From CAVPWP01 sp963709395 (GTDB lineage: Bacteria > Pseudomonadota > Alphaproteobacteria > Rhodobacterales > Rhodobacteraceae), in contig CAVPWP010000004.1 of the NCBI GenBank assembly GCA_963709395.1, positions 5,514-69,513 of the forward strand: DNA of 64,000 bases. Reading direction: 5' to 3'. Shown here in pieces: positions 37,407 through 46,543 of the stretch. Each line of letters opens with the position of its first letter. The first letter of the stretch is position 1. The notes under the pieces are model-generated. The model ran no database searches and had not been told where the DNA came from. It was given only the letters and a program-made list of their open reading frames with translations. The position numbers and the translations under genes were made by a program.

Positions 37407-38565
37407 TCAGAGATCGACGATCGTGACCTTGCCGCCCTTGGCGGCCAGCGCCACCTCGCCTTGGCAAAGCCGCAGCGCATCCGCCCCGAACACCTCGCGG
37501 CGCCAACCCTTGAAGGCCGGGCCGTCGTATTCCCCCGCAGCGATCTCGTCGAGGTCGGACGCCGTGGCGATCAGCTTTTGCGCCACGCCCGAGGCATCGG
37601 ACTTGGCCTTGAGAAGCACCCGCAGAAGATCGGCCAGCGCCGGGTTGACCTGAAGCTTGTCGCGGCTGAGATCAGGGGCCGGCAGATCCTTCTGCGGCAG
37701 TTCGAGCCCGGTCTTGACCGCGTGGATGATGCCGTCGGCGATCTCACCGCGCCGGGCCTCGCGCAGCAAGAGCCGCGACCGGCGCCAGGTCGGCCTCGCT
37801 CTGCGGCTTGGTCGAGGCGATCTCGAGAAGTGCGTCGTCCTTGAACACCCGGCTGCGCGGGATGTTGCGTTCCTGCGCATAGCTTTCGCGGAAGCGTGCA
37901 AGCTCGCGCACCAAAGCCAGGAACCGCCCCGAGTTCGTGCGCGTCTTCACGCGCAGCCAGGCCTCATCGGGCCGGGTCACGTAGGTCTCGGGGTCGAGCA
38001 GCGTCGACAGCTCCTCCTCGACCCAGGCGCGGCGACCGGTCTGGTCGAGCTCGGCCGAGAGCGCCTCGTAGATGTCGCGCAGATGGGTGACGTCGGCCAG
38101 GGCATATGTTTTCTGGGCATCGGTCAGCGGACGCCGCGACCAGTCGGTGAAGCGCGAGGTCTTGTCGAGCGAGGCACGCGCGATCTTGCGCACCAGCGTC
38201 TCGTATCCCACCTGCTCACCATAGCCGCAGACCATCGCCGCGACCTGCGTGTCGAACAGCGGGCGGGGGATCACGTTGCCGTCGATGAAGAAGATCTCGA
38301 GATCCTGCCGGGCCGCATGAAACACCTTTACCACCGACGTGTCCGCCATGAGGTCATAAAGCGGCTGCAGCGAAATGCCCTTGGCCAGCGGGTCGATCAG
38401 CACCGCATCCTCGTCCGCGTCCCCCGGCACAGCCATCTGCACAAGACAGAGCTTCGAGTAATAGCTGCGCTCGCGCAGGAATTCGGTGTCGACGGTGACA
38501 TAGGGATGCCCCCGCGCGCGATCGCAAAACGCGGCCAGCGCCTCGGTCGTGGTTATGGTGATCAT
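37407..38565 (-). CDS. rnd: Ribonuclease D (one frameshift)
   Basis: A 3'-5' exoribonuclease for tRNA maturation, about 385 residues. The DEDD catalytic residues are in VTVDTEFLRERSYYSKL, VKVFHAARQDLEIFF and the later YALADVTHLRDIYE. The HRDC domain starts near ALVRELARFRESYA. A single-base change near 37780 breaks the frame; the joined reading continues SRLLLREARRGEIADGI and ends GGKVTIVDL. Both parts are well conserved, so sequence error is likely. Confidence 0.88.
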
Positions 38566-38620
38566 GCGCCCGTCGTCTGCCCGTCTTGTTGCTTTCGCCC
38601 CTGATATGGAAATCCGCCGG

Positions 38621-39214
38621 TCACGGCAAGACGACCGGGGTCCGGTCGCCCGCCGCGAACCGGCGCAGCACGGCAGGATAAAGCCGGTGTTCCTGCTCCA
38701 GCACCCGCGCGGCCAGCGTTTCGGGCGTGTCGCCGGGCCGGACCGGGACCCGTGCCTGCCCCAGAATCGGTCCCGCGTCGAGGTCCTCGGTCACCTCGTG
38801 CACGGTGCAGCCTGCCTCGGCATCGCCTGCCTCGAGCGCGCGGGCATGCGTGCGCAGACCGGGATACTTCGGCAGGAGCGATGGGTGGATGTTCAGCATT
38901 CGCCCGGCCCAGGCTCGGGTGAAACCGGGCGTCAGGATACGCATGAAGCCCGCAAGGCAGAGGATGTCGGGTCTTGCCGCGGCAAGCGTCTTCTGAAGTG
39001 CGGCCTCGAAGGCCGCGCGGTCGCCGTGAAAGGGCCGGTGATCGACCACCGCGGTGGGCACGCCCAGGGCCTCGGCCCGTGCAAGGCCGCCCGCGTCGGG
39101 ATGGTTCGAAACGACTAGAACCGGTTCAGCCGGGTGGTCCGCGCCCATGCTCTCGAGCAGGCGGAGCATGTTCGACCCGCCACCCGAAATCAGGATCGCC
39201 ACCCGTTTCTTCAA
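38621..39214 (-). CDS. purN: Phosphoribosylglycinamide formyltransferase PurN
   Basis: A 197-residue enzyme using 10-formyl-THF to formylate GAR in purine synthesis. The N-terminus KKRVAILISGGGSNMLRLLE needs a TTG start at 39214, which overlaps the purM stop as TTGA. The catalytic Asn-His-Asp set is in GRMLNIHPSLLPKYPGL and EVTEDLDAGPIL. The apparent fusion with purM seen in one frame is an artefact of the purM indel. Confidence 0.92.
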   Translation of the reverse strand: MKKRVAILISGGGSNMLRLLESMGADHPAEPVLVVSNHPDAGGLARAEALGVPTAVVDHRPFHGDRAAFEAALQKTLAAARPDILCLAGFMRILTPGFTRAWAGRMLNIHPSLLPKYPGLRTHARALEAGDAEAGCTVHEVTEDLDAGPILGQARVPVRPGDTPETLAARVLEQEHRLYPAVLRRFAAGDRTPVVLP

Positions 39215-40258
39215 AGAAGCGCGCCCCGGTAGGTCACGCCCTGCCCTTCGGTGACCTCGCCCAGGCGGACCACCGTTTCGCCCGCGCCCGTCAGGCGCGC
39301 GGCCACGTCGTCGGCCATGTCGGCCGCCGCCACGACCACCATGCCGATCCCGGCGTTGAAGGTCTTGAGCATCTCGGCCTCGGCCACCCCGCCCGCCTGC
39401 GCCAACCAGGCGAAGACCGGCGGCAAGCCGCCAGGCGCCAAGGTCGATGGCCGCGCCAAGACCCTTGGGCAGAACACGCGGCAGGTTCTCGGTCAGCCCG
39501 CCGCCGGTGATATGGGCCAGCGCATGCACCCCGCCCGCCCGCACCGCATCGAGCACCGGGCGAACATAAAGCCGCGTCGGCGTCAGCAGCGCCGCCCCCA
39601 GCGGGCCCTCGGCAAAAGGCGCGGGCGCATCCCAGCCCAGACCCTCGCGCTCGACGATGCGGCGGACCAGCGAATAGCCGTTCGAATGCACCCCGTCCGA
39701 GGCAAGGCCCAGCAGCACGTCGCCGGCCACCACGCCCGCGGGCAGCCCCTGCCCCCGCTCCATCGCGCCGACGGCAAAGCCCGCAAGGTCGAAATCGCCC
39801 TTGCCGTACATCCCGGGCATCTCGGCGGTCTCGCCGCCGATCAGCGCGCACCCGGCGCGCGCGCAGCCCTCGGCGATGCCCTCGATCACGGACGCGGCCT
39901 GATCGACGTCGAGCGCGCCGGTGGCGAAGTAGTCGAGGAAGAACAGAGGCTCGGCGCCCTGGCAGATCAGGTCGTTCACGCACATCGCCACAAGGTCGAT
40001 ACCCACGGTGCCAACCTGCCCGGTATCGATCGCCAGCTTCAGCTTGGTGCCGACGCCGTCGGTGGCGGCGACGAGGATCGGGTCGGTGAAGCCCGCAGCA
40101 CGCAGGTCGAACATCGCGCCAAACCCGCCCAGAGCATCCATGACGCCCGCCCGCCCGGTGCGCGCGGCGGCCGGCTTGATCCGGTCGACCAGCGCATTGC
40201 CCGCGTCGATGTCGACCCCCGCCCCGGCATAGGTCAGCCCGTTCCGCCTGTCGCTCAT
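39211..40258 (-). CDS. purM: Phosphoribosylformylglycinamidine cyclo-ligase PurM (one frameshift)
   Basis: AIR synthetase of about 348 residues, with GLTYAGAGVDIDAGNALVD, ATDGVGTKLKLA, the ATP-site GAEPLFFLDYFATG and LIGGETAEMPGMY. An extra base near 39426 breaks it; the correct reading is AWRLPPVFAWLAQAGGVAE, leading to MLKTFNAGIGMVVV. Because purM is needed for de novo purine synthesis and both halves are fully conserved, this is strong evidence for sequence error. purN is coupled downstream. Confidence 0.92.
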
Positions 40259-40360
40259 CGCCGTCTCCGCCTGAAATCGCGCCCGTGCTACCAGCCGCCT
40301 TGAAAGGTGTAAACGGCGCGCTTGACCCCTTGCGGCGGTCTGCTAGGACAGCGCGAGGTC

Positions 40361-40437
40361 GGGCCTGTAGCTCAATTGGTTAGAGCAGAGCGCTCATAAC
40401 GCTTTGGTTGGGGGTTCGAGTCCCTCCGGGCCTACCA
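40361..40437 (+). tRNA. tRNA with CAT anticodon (elongator Met or lysidine-modified Ile)
   Basis: A cloverleaf with acceptor GGGCCTG/CGGGCCT, D arm GCTCAATTGGTTAGAGC, anticodon loop CTCATAA, T loop TTCGAGT and encoded CCA at 40435-40437. Met and Ile2 (k2C) identities cannot be told apart with certainty by eye. Its 3' end is duplicated at 50957, marking an integration site. Confidence 0.92.
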
Positions 40438-40440
40438 GTC
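40418..40440 (+). repeat. Left attachment-site repeat (tRNA 3' end)
   Basis: A 23-bp sequence, GAGTCCCTCCGGGCCTACCA plus GTC, covering the T loop to CCA end of the tRNA and three more bases. It is identical to 50957-50979. The next bases differ (AACCCC against CATCCC). Confidence 0.8.
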
Positions 40441-40743
40441 AACCCCTTTTTGGGCCCTGTCCTACTGGGCATCTCTCGTATGGGGTCTGACTGGCACCAT
40501 CACGGGCGCCCCAATTGAGGTTAGATGCCTGCTCTTTGGCGGAGCTTGATTGTCTCGCTCATGCTGACCGGCTGAAAGCCGACCTTCGGTGGTTAACGAC
40601 CTTGGTCTTGCGTGTGTGCTTTTCGAACCTCCGTCCGAGCAGCCTCAATTGGGACTTCTGACCGACCACGGTCGTTCACACTGAACTTGTGGATGCCTGT
40701 CGATCTTTCTGGATATCCGGAAACATGGGCCTGTGTTCCAACC
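40441..40743. other. Gene-free left end of the island
   Basis: 303 bp with no supported gene. An 11-bp inverted repeat, CCCAATTGAGG (40510-40520) and CCTCAATTGGG (40643-40653), encloses 122 bp. Its meaning is unknown; both arms contain the palindrome CAATTG, so chance similarity is possible. Confidence 0.4.
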
Positions 40744-41772
40744 CTATCGATGCCATGCCCCCGTCGCACTCCGCCTGTCCTTCCGCCAGGCAGCCGGCGG
40801 CTGGCCGGTCCACCGCCGGAAGGCGTTGATGAAGGCGCTTGAGGTGGCGTAATCGAGGGTGAGGGCCAGGTCCGCGATCGACAGGGAACTCATCGACAGA
40901 AGCTCCCGCGCCATGGCCAGACGGACCCCGTCGCGGATGCTGTCGAAGGTCGTCCCTTCGCGCGACAGGGCCCGGCGCAGCGTTCGCGGCTCGATGTCGA
41001 GATGCCGGGCAACCTCGGGCATTCCCGACCGGCCTTCGAGGATGAGCGCACGCAGCGCATGGCGGGTTCGTCCCTCCCATCCCGCGGGCGCGGTGCCGGT
41101 CGCCGCGGCCAGCTTGCGCAGCGCCTCGTCCCGCGCGGCGCGATCGGCTGACGGAAGGGGAAAGGCCATGTCCCTGACCGAGATGTAGCACCCGGTCTCC
41201 GCCTCTCCGAACCGCACGCGCGCCCCAAGGCGAAGCCATGGACCCGGGTCCGCGGGCTTCCAGCGCATCGAGGTGAATTCGACCGCACGGACGGCGCCCT
41301 TGGTGAGTTCGCGCAGCATCATCGACACGACCGAAAGGACGATGTCGTGGGCATAGGGCGACACGGTCAGCCTTGGATCGTGGCTCCCATAGCCAAGGAA
41401 CACCATGTCGTCCCGTCGGTGCAGATAGGTGGCGGCACCCGAGGAATTGCTGATCTGAAAACCGGTGAAGTCGGCCAGAGCCTCGCCCAGCGTCGCAGAC
41501 GAACGCACCGCGAGTGCAAGCGGGCCGACCGTGGCAAGGGTCTCGCGCGAGCCCAGCAGAAGGCCGAAATCCTCGCGTCCGGTCCGGTCGGCTGCCCTCT
41601 GCAGGATGGCGAGATAGGCGTCGTAGGCAATGAACCGGCCCGGGAGGATGTCAGCCCGCGAGAGGCCAGTTCCCTCGAGGACATCGTCCAGCGAAACGCC
41701 GAAGTCGTCCAGCACCCCTGCAAGCGGCGCAAGGGAATCCGCACGTTGTGTTGCCGGTGTCTTTCGCCGCAT
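40744..41772 (-). CDS. AraC family transcriptional regulator
   Basis: A 342-residue regulator. The N-terminal ligand domain (about 15-200, Arabinose_bd-like, with LGSRETLATVGPLALAVRSS) is followed by a C-terminal double helix-turn-helix: VARHLDIEPRTLRRALSREG, then the second motif SIADLALTLDYATSSAFINA and FRRWTGQPPAAWR. It is divergent from the sulfatase gene with 138 bp between, so it probably controls the sulfatase operon in response to a small molecule (inference). Confidence 0.9.
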   Translation of the reverse strand: MRRKTPATQRADSLAPLAGVLDDFGVSLDDVLEGTGLSRADILPGRFIAYDAYLAILQRAADRTGREDFGLLLGSRETLATVGPLALAVRSSATLGEALADFTGFQISNSSGAATYLHRRDDMVFLGYGSHDPRLTVSPYAHDIVLSVVSMMLRELTKGAVRAVEFTSMRWKPADPGPWLRLGARVRFGEAETGCYISVRDMAFPLPSADRAARDEALRKLAAATGTAPAGWEGRTRHALRALILEGRSGMPEVARHLDIEPRTLRRALSREGTTFDSIRDGVRLAMARELLSMSSLSIADLALTLDYATSSAFINAFRRWTGQPPAAWRKDRRSATGAWHR

Positions 41773-41910
41773 CTGTCCTCATAACGCAATCGATTCAGTC
41801 CGGCCTGAGGTATGGTGTCGTTGAAAGAATTGAAACCTCGGCCGCTGGTGCGCGGTCGATTTTGCATGCGTGCCTCAGAAATCAGGCCGGTCTCAGGAGG
41901 AGAGCCCTTA

Positions 41911-44412
41911 ATGCAAGCCAAAACCACATTCCTGTTCCTCTGCTGCGGGCTCTTCGTCGGGCTTTCGGCAGCGGACGCCACGGCGCAGAACACCATCGGC
42001 TCTCCCAGCGGGACGATCACGCTCGACGGCAGCCAGATGCCGCCCGAGCCCATGCCCTTCGGCGGCACGATCGAGGACGATGCGCTTCAGTCCACCCCGT
42101 GGTGGCCACCCCGGGTCGTGCCGCCCGCGGACGCGCCGAACGTGCTCTTGATCATCACCGACGATTCGGGCTTCGGGGTTCCCAGCACCTTTGGCGGCGT
42201 CATCCCGACCGACACGATGGACTCACTGGCCGCCGAGGGGCTGAAATACACCGCCATACACTCCACGGCGCTCTGTTCGCCCACGCGCGCGGCGCTCCTG
42301 ACGGGGCGGAACCACCATTCCGCCGGCTTCGGCGTCATCTCCGAACAATCAACGGGCTTCCCCGGCTACAACAGTATCATTGCCGAGGATAAGGCGACCA
42401 TCGGGCGGATGCTCATCGACAACGGCTACAACACCTCGTGGTTCGGCAAGAACCACAACGTGCCGGCCTTCGTGGCAAGCCAGGCCGGACCTTTCGACCA
42501 GTGGCCGGTCGGCATGGGGTTCCAGTATTTCTACGGGTTCATTGGTGGCGACGCCAACCAGTGGCAGCCCAACCTCTTTCGCAACACCACCCAGATCTAT
42601 CCATTCGACGGACAGGAAGGCGAATGGAACCTCGTGACCGCGATGGCGGACGACGCAATCGGCTGGATCAGCGATATGCACCAGATCGATCCGTCGAAGC
42701 CCTTCTTCGTGAAATACGCCCCCGGTGCGACCCACGCCCCGCACCATCCCACCAAGGAGTGGGTGGAAAAGATCGAGGCGATGAACCTCTTCGACGACGG
42801 CTACGAGGTGCTCCGCGAGACGATCTTCGCGAACCAGAAGAAGATGGGTCTCGTCCCCGAGGACGCGACGCTGACCCCCTGGCCGTCGGATATCCTCAAG
42901 CCCTGGGACCAGCTGACCGAGACCGAGAAGAAGCTCTTCATCCGGCAGGTCGAGGTCTTCGCGGCCTACGCCGCCTATTCGGACTACGAGATCGGCCGCG
43001 TCATCCAGGCCATCGACGACATCGGCGAACTTGACGACACGCTTGTGATCTACATCAACGGCGACAACGGGACGAGCGCCGAGGGCGGCCCTCTGGGCAC
43101 GCCGAACGAGGTCGCGTTCTTCAATGGTTTGAACATGATCCCGGCCGAGACCCAGATGAAGTGGTATGACGTCTGGGGGACTGAAGAGACGTACAACCAC
43201 ATGTCGGCGGGCTGGTCCTGGGCCTTCGATACGCCCTTCGACTGGTTCAAGCAGAACGCTTCGCGTCTTGGCGGCATCCGCCAGAACATGGTGGTCTCAT
43301 GGCCGAACGGGATTTCCGACAAGGGCGGCAAGCGCGACCAGTTCATGCATGTCATCGACGTGGTCCCGACGATCCTCGAGGTCACGGGCATTCCGGCGCC
43401 GAAAATCGTGGACGGAATCGAACAGGCGCCGATCGAGGGGACAAGCTTCGCCTATACCTTCGACGCCGCCAACGCGGATGCGCCCACGCGCCATACCACC
43501 CAGTACTTCGAGATGATGGGGCAGTATGCCCTTTACCACGAGGGCTGGTTTCTCAGCACCAAGGTCAACCGTGCGCCATGGGAGGCCTTTGGGCCGGCGA
43601 ACCCCGATCCGCTGAACAACCAGGTGTTCGAACTCTACGACCTCACGACCGACATGAACCAGACCACCGACGTCGCCGCGGCCAACCCCGAGAAGGTGAA
43701 GGAGATGCGGGCGCTCTTCCTCGAGGAGGCCAAGAAGTACCAGGTCCTCCCGCTGGACGCCTCGGTCGCGGCCCGCATCGTGGCGCCGCGTCCGAACATC
43801 ACCGCGGGCCGGAGCGAGTTCGTCTATACCCGGCCGATGGTCGGCCTGCCGCAGGGGGACTCGCCGCTTCTGCTGAACACCTCCTACACCATCACGGCCG
43901 AAATCGACGTGCCGGAAGGCGCGGCGCCCGAGGGCATGATCCTGACCTCCGGCGGCCGGTTCGGCGGGTACGGCTTCTACCTCAAGGACGGCAAGCCTGT
44001 GTTCCTGTGGAACATGGTCGATCTCGACCGCATCAAGTGGGAGGGCACCGAGGTGCTGACCCCCGGCAAGCATGTGGTCGAGTTCGACTTCAAATACGAC
44101 GGCATGGGGGCGGGCACACTGGCCTTCAATGACTTCAGCGGCGTGGGCAAGGGTGGAACCGGAACCCTCCGGGTGAACGGCACCGACGTCCAGACCCAGG
44201 AGATGAAGCAGACCCTGCCGATGATCCTGCAATGGGACGAAAGCTTCGACATCGGCTCGGACACGCTGACCGGCGTGAACGACGCCGACTATCAGCCGCC
44301 ATTTGCTCTGACCGCCACGCTTGAAAAGCTGACGATCAAGATGGATCGGCCGGAGTTGAGCGACGCCGACAAGGCCAAGCTCGAAGCCGCCATGAAGGCC
44401 GCGAGCGACTGA
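41911..44412 (+). CDS. Secreted arylsulfatase (formylglycine type)
   Basis: An 833-residue exported sulfatase. The signal peptide is MQAKTTFLFLCCGLFVGLSA, ending ATAQ. The active-site signature is LCSPTRAALLTGRNHHSAG, whose cysteine would be converted to formylglycine. Metal-binding Asp residues are in VLLIITDDSGFG, and INGDNGTSAEGG matches the distal DN pair. The C-terminal 170 residues form an extra beta-rich domain. AGGAGG lies about 9 bases before the ATG at 41911. No formylglycine-generating enzyme gene lies nearby. The natural sulfate ester is unknown. Confidence 0.9.
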   Translation: MQAKTTFLFLCCGLFVGLSAADATAQNTIGSPSGTITLDGSQMPPEPMPFGGTIEDDALQSTPWWPPRVVPPADAPNVLLIITDDSGFGVPSTFGGVIPTDTMDSLAAEGLKYTAIHSTALCSPTRAALLTGRNHHSAGFGVISEQSTGFPGYNSIIAEDKATIGRMLIDNGYNTSWFGKNHNVPAFVASQAGPFDQWPVGMGFQYFYGFIGGDANQWQPNLFRNTTQIYPFDGQEGEWNLVTAMADDAIGWISDMHQIDPSKPFFVKYAPGATHAPHHPTKEWVEKIEAMNLFDDGYEVLRETIFANQKKMGLVPEDATLTPWPSDILKPWDQLTETEKKLFIRQVEVFAAYAAYSDYEIGRVIQAIDDIGELDDTLVIYINGDNGTSAEGGPLGTPNEVAFFNGLNMIPAETQMKWYDVWGTEETYNHMSAGWSWAFDTPFDWFKQNASRLGGIRQNMVVSWPNGISDKGGKRDQFMHVIDVVPTILEVTGIPAPKIVDGIEQAPIEGTSFAYTFDAANADAPTRHTTQYFEMMGQYALYHEGWFLSTKVNRAPWEAFGPANPDPLNNQVFELYDLTTDMNQTTDVAAANPEKVKEMRALFLEEAKKYQVLPLDASVAARIVAPRPNITAGRSEFVYTRPMVGLPQGDSPLLLNTSYTITAEIDVPEGAAPEGMILTSGGRFGGYGFYLKDGKPVFLWNMVDLDRIKWEGTEVLTPGKHVVEFDFKYDGMGAGTLAFNDFSGVGKGGTGTLRVNGTDVQTQEMKQTLPMILQWDESFDIGSDTLTGVNDADYQPPFALTATLEKLTIKMDRPELSDADKAKLEAAMKAASD

Positions 44413-44425
44413 ACGTCACTGCGCC

Positions 44426-44455
44426 GGTTCCGGCCCCTGAACGAGGGCCGGAACC
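44426..44455 (+). terminator. Perfect 11-bp hairpin after the sulfatase gene
   Basis: GGTTCCGGCCC pairs with GGGCCGGAACC around an 8-base loop, 14 bp after the stop. There is no T run, so it may be a transcript-stabilising or partial terminator structure inside the operon. Confidence 0.6.
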
Positions 44456-44560
44456 AGCGTGGCGCGCCGCAAGTCCTGAGCAGACCAGCAACCAGATGAC
44501 CCCTTCCCTGCTTCGATGAGCAGGTGTGTCGCTCAACAAAAATGCAAGGAGCAGTATCGA

Positions 44561-45350
44561 ATGAAGACTGAAGAAACACGCGGCGGCAGGAGCGTCGCTG
44601 CGGCGGGCGTGCTCGTGCTGATGGCGATGGCCTCTCCCGCGGCGGCGGACGAGGCGGACGCGCGGACGATCCTCGCGGCCATGTCCGACTACATGACCGG
44701 ACTTGAAACCTTCGGGTTCTCCTACAACTCCACGCTCGAGATCGTCACCACCGACGATCAGAAGATCGGTCTTGCAACGTCCGGGACGGTTTCGGTCGCC
44801 AGACCGGGACGCATCCATGCGACACGGAGGGGCGGCTTTTCGAGTGTGGAGCTTGGCTTTGACGGGAGCACCTTCACGCTGGTCGGCCAGAACACCAATA
44901 CCTACGCGCAGACCGCGATGGAGGGCAGCGTCGACAGCATGATCGACACGTTGCGCGCCGACTACGGCGTCGTCCTTCCCGGGGCGGACCTTCTGATGGC
45001 GAACCCGCAGGACGTCCTTCTCGAGGGCGTGACCGACGTCAAGGATCTGGGGTCCGGCGTGATCGGCGGGCAGGAATGCGATCATATCGCGCTGCGCAAT
45101 GACGAGCTCGATCTTCAGATCTGGATCGCCCAGGGCGACACGCCCCATCCCTGCCGCTACGTCCTGTCGGCCCGCGGCGTTGCGCACCAGCCGCAGTACG
45201 ACATCCAGATCAGCGACTGGACAACCGATGTGGCCGCCGACGACCTCGTCTGTCGACATCCCCGACGGCGCGACCGAGGTCGACCTCGACGCGGTGACGA
45301 CGCTGATGCAAGCCCTGCCCGAAATCTTCGTCATTGGAGACGCTCAATGA
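44561..45350 (+). CDS. DUF2092 domain exported protein (one frameshift)
   Basis: A periplasmic protein of about 262 residues. A signal peptide (VAAAGVLVLMAMASPAAA) leads to the DUF2092 region with ILAAMSDYMTGLETFGFSYN, ARPGRIHATRRGGFSSVELG and GGQECDHIALRND. The fold resembles LolA/LppX-like lipid-binding proteins, so lipid or lipid-sulfate handling is possible (inference). An extra T near 45252 breaks the frame; the corrected reading is ADDLVVDIPDGATEVDL, ending IFVIGDAQ. It follows the sulfatase and overlaps the next gene by ATGA. Confidence 0.8.
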
Positions 45351-45559
45351 GACTGATCAAACGCACCAGCGCAATTGCCCTGGCCATCATCCTTGGCATC
45401 GCGACGCTTGAAATCGGCGAGAGCTTCAAGGTGCCGGGCCTTCACGGCTTCGGCGGACCGGCCCATGCGATCGTCGGCCGCCCGTTGACCCCCGTCAGCG
45501 TCGCAGGTGTCGCGCGCCGGTCGGTCCGGCGCTGCGCCGTCGGCGTCTACGTCTGCTAG
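45347..45559 (+). CDS. Small exported protein, function unknown
   Basis: A 70-residue protein starting at an ATG that overlaps the DUF2092 stop. A hydrophobic segment (TSAIALAIILGIATLEIG) is followed by a Gly- and Val-rich part and a basic C-terminus with two cysteines (SVRRCAVGVYVC). Coupling to the DUF2092 gene argues that it is real. No family was recognised. Confidence 0.6.
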   Translation: MRLIKRTSAIALAIILGIATLEIGESFKVPGLHGFGGPAHAIVGRPLTPVSVAGVARRSVRRCAVGVYVC

Positions 45560-45578
45560 GGAGCGGCAACTGATCTTT

Positions 45579-45606
45579 AGAGCCCCGTCCAACGGACGAC
45601 GGGGCT
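45579..45606 (+). terminator. Hairpin between the small gene and the beta-barrel gene
   Basis: GAGCCCCGTC pairs with GACGGGGCTC around an 8-base loop, 20 bp after the stop. There is no T run, so it may attenuate rather than end transcription. Confidence 0.5.
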
Positions 45607-45641
45607 CGGCATCCGCCTGCAGTCCGCCAAGGAGAGACCCG

Positions 45642-46379
45642 ATGCGCCTTTCGATTCCCACACTTGTGCTGGTCGCCTTTGCAGCGCCCGCCGCCGCTCA
45701 GGACACGGATTGGGATTATTCCGCGAGGCTCTACGGCTGGCTGCCCGGCATGTCGGCATCTGTCGACACGCGGTTCGGCACGGTGGAGGCCGACAGCGGC
45801 GGCGGTATCGACCTGTCCAACCTCGACATGGCCTTCATGGGGACCTTTTCAGCCCAGAACGGGGCCTGGTCCTTCATCGGTGACGTGCTCTATACCGAGA
45901 TATCTCCAACCCAGGACACGCCGTTCGGGCTCGCGTTCTCCGAGGCGATCGTCGATGTGAAGGTCAGCGCCCTGAGTGGCTATGCCGCATATCGGGTCTA
46001 CGAAAGTCCAGAGATCGCGCTCGATCTGGGTGGCGGCTTCCGTGCCTTCGCAATGGACATTGACACGACGCTTGTCGGGATCAGCAGGCCCAACGAGAGC
46101 CAGAGCCAGAGCGCCTCATGGGTCGACCCGCTGATTGCTGCCCGGGTCGTGGTTCCGTTCAACGAGAAATGGTACGCAACAGGCTTTGCCGATATCGGTG
46201 GCTACATCACGCAGGACAGCTCCACCTGGCAGGCCCTGGCGATCATCGGCTACAACTTCAGTGACGCCTGGTCGGCCGAGTTCGGCTACCGCTACATGAA
46301 CATCGAGAAAGAAGTCGACGGGCGTGACATCACCATCGGACTGGGCGGTCCGGTTGTTGGCGTCAGCTGGAACTTCTGA
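45642..46379 (+). CDS. Outer-membrane beta-barrel protein
   Basis: A 245-residue protein with a signal peptide (MRLSIPTLVLVAFAAPAAAQ) and alternating aromatic/hydrophobic strands (WDYSARLYGWLPGMSASVDT, FIGDVLYTEISP, AEFGYRYMNIEKEV). It ends in VVGVSWNF, the C-terminal Phe typical of barrels recognised by BAM. GGAGAG lies about 6 bases before the ATG at 45642. It is the last gene of the sulfatase operon and may pass substrate or products across the outer membrane (inference). Confidence 0.75.
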   Translation: MRLSIPTLVLVAFAAPAAAQDTDWDYSARLYGWLPGMSASVDTRFGTVEADSGGGIDLSNLDMAFMGTFSAQNGAWSFIGDVLYTEISPTQDTPFGLAFSEAIVDVKVSALSGYAAYRVYESPEIALDLGGGFRAFAMDIDTTLVGISRPNESQSQSASWVDPLIAARVVVPFNEKWYATGFADIGGYITQDSSTWQALAIIGYNFSDAWSAEFGYRYMNIEKEVDGRDITIGLGGPVVGVSWNF

Positions 46380-46543
46380 TCTTCGGTCCTGCGGCCAGTT
46401 CCACGAATTGGCATATTTCCAGCGGCTGGTTCGTCGGGCAGAGCGGACTCGGGCGGGGACGCCCACGAAGCCTGGTTGGCGGACAGGCGGAACACTCCAG
46501 CGGCGTTCGACTGTCGGCTGCATCCGCGCAGTTGGCCGCGACC

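Noticed and set aside
38621..40258. A single 545-residue purM-purN fusion protein
   Set aside because: The frame passes from purM to purN only because of the indel near 39426; in between it encodes nonsense while the true purM end lies in another frame.
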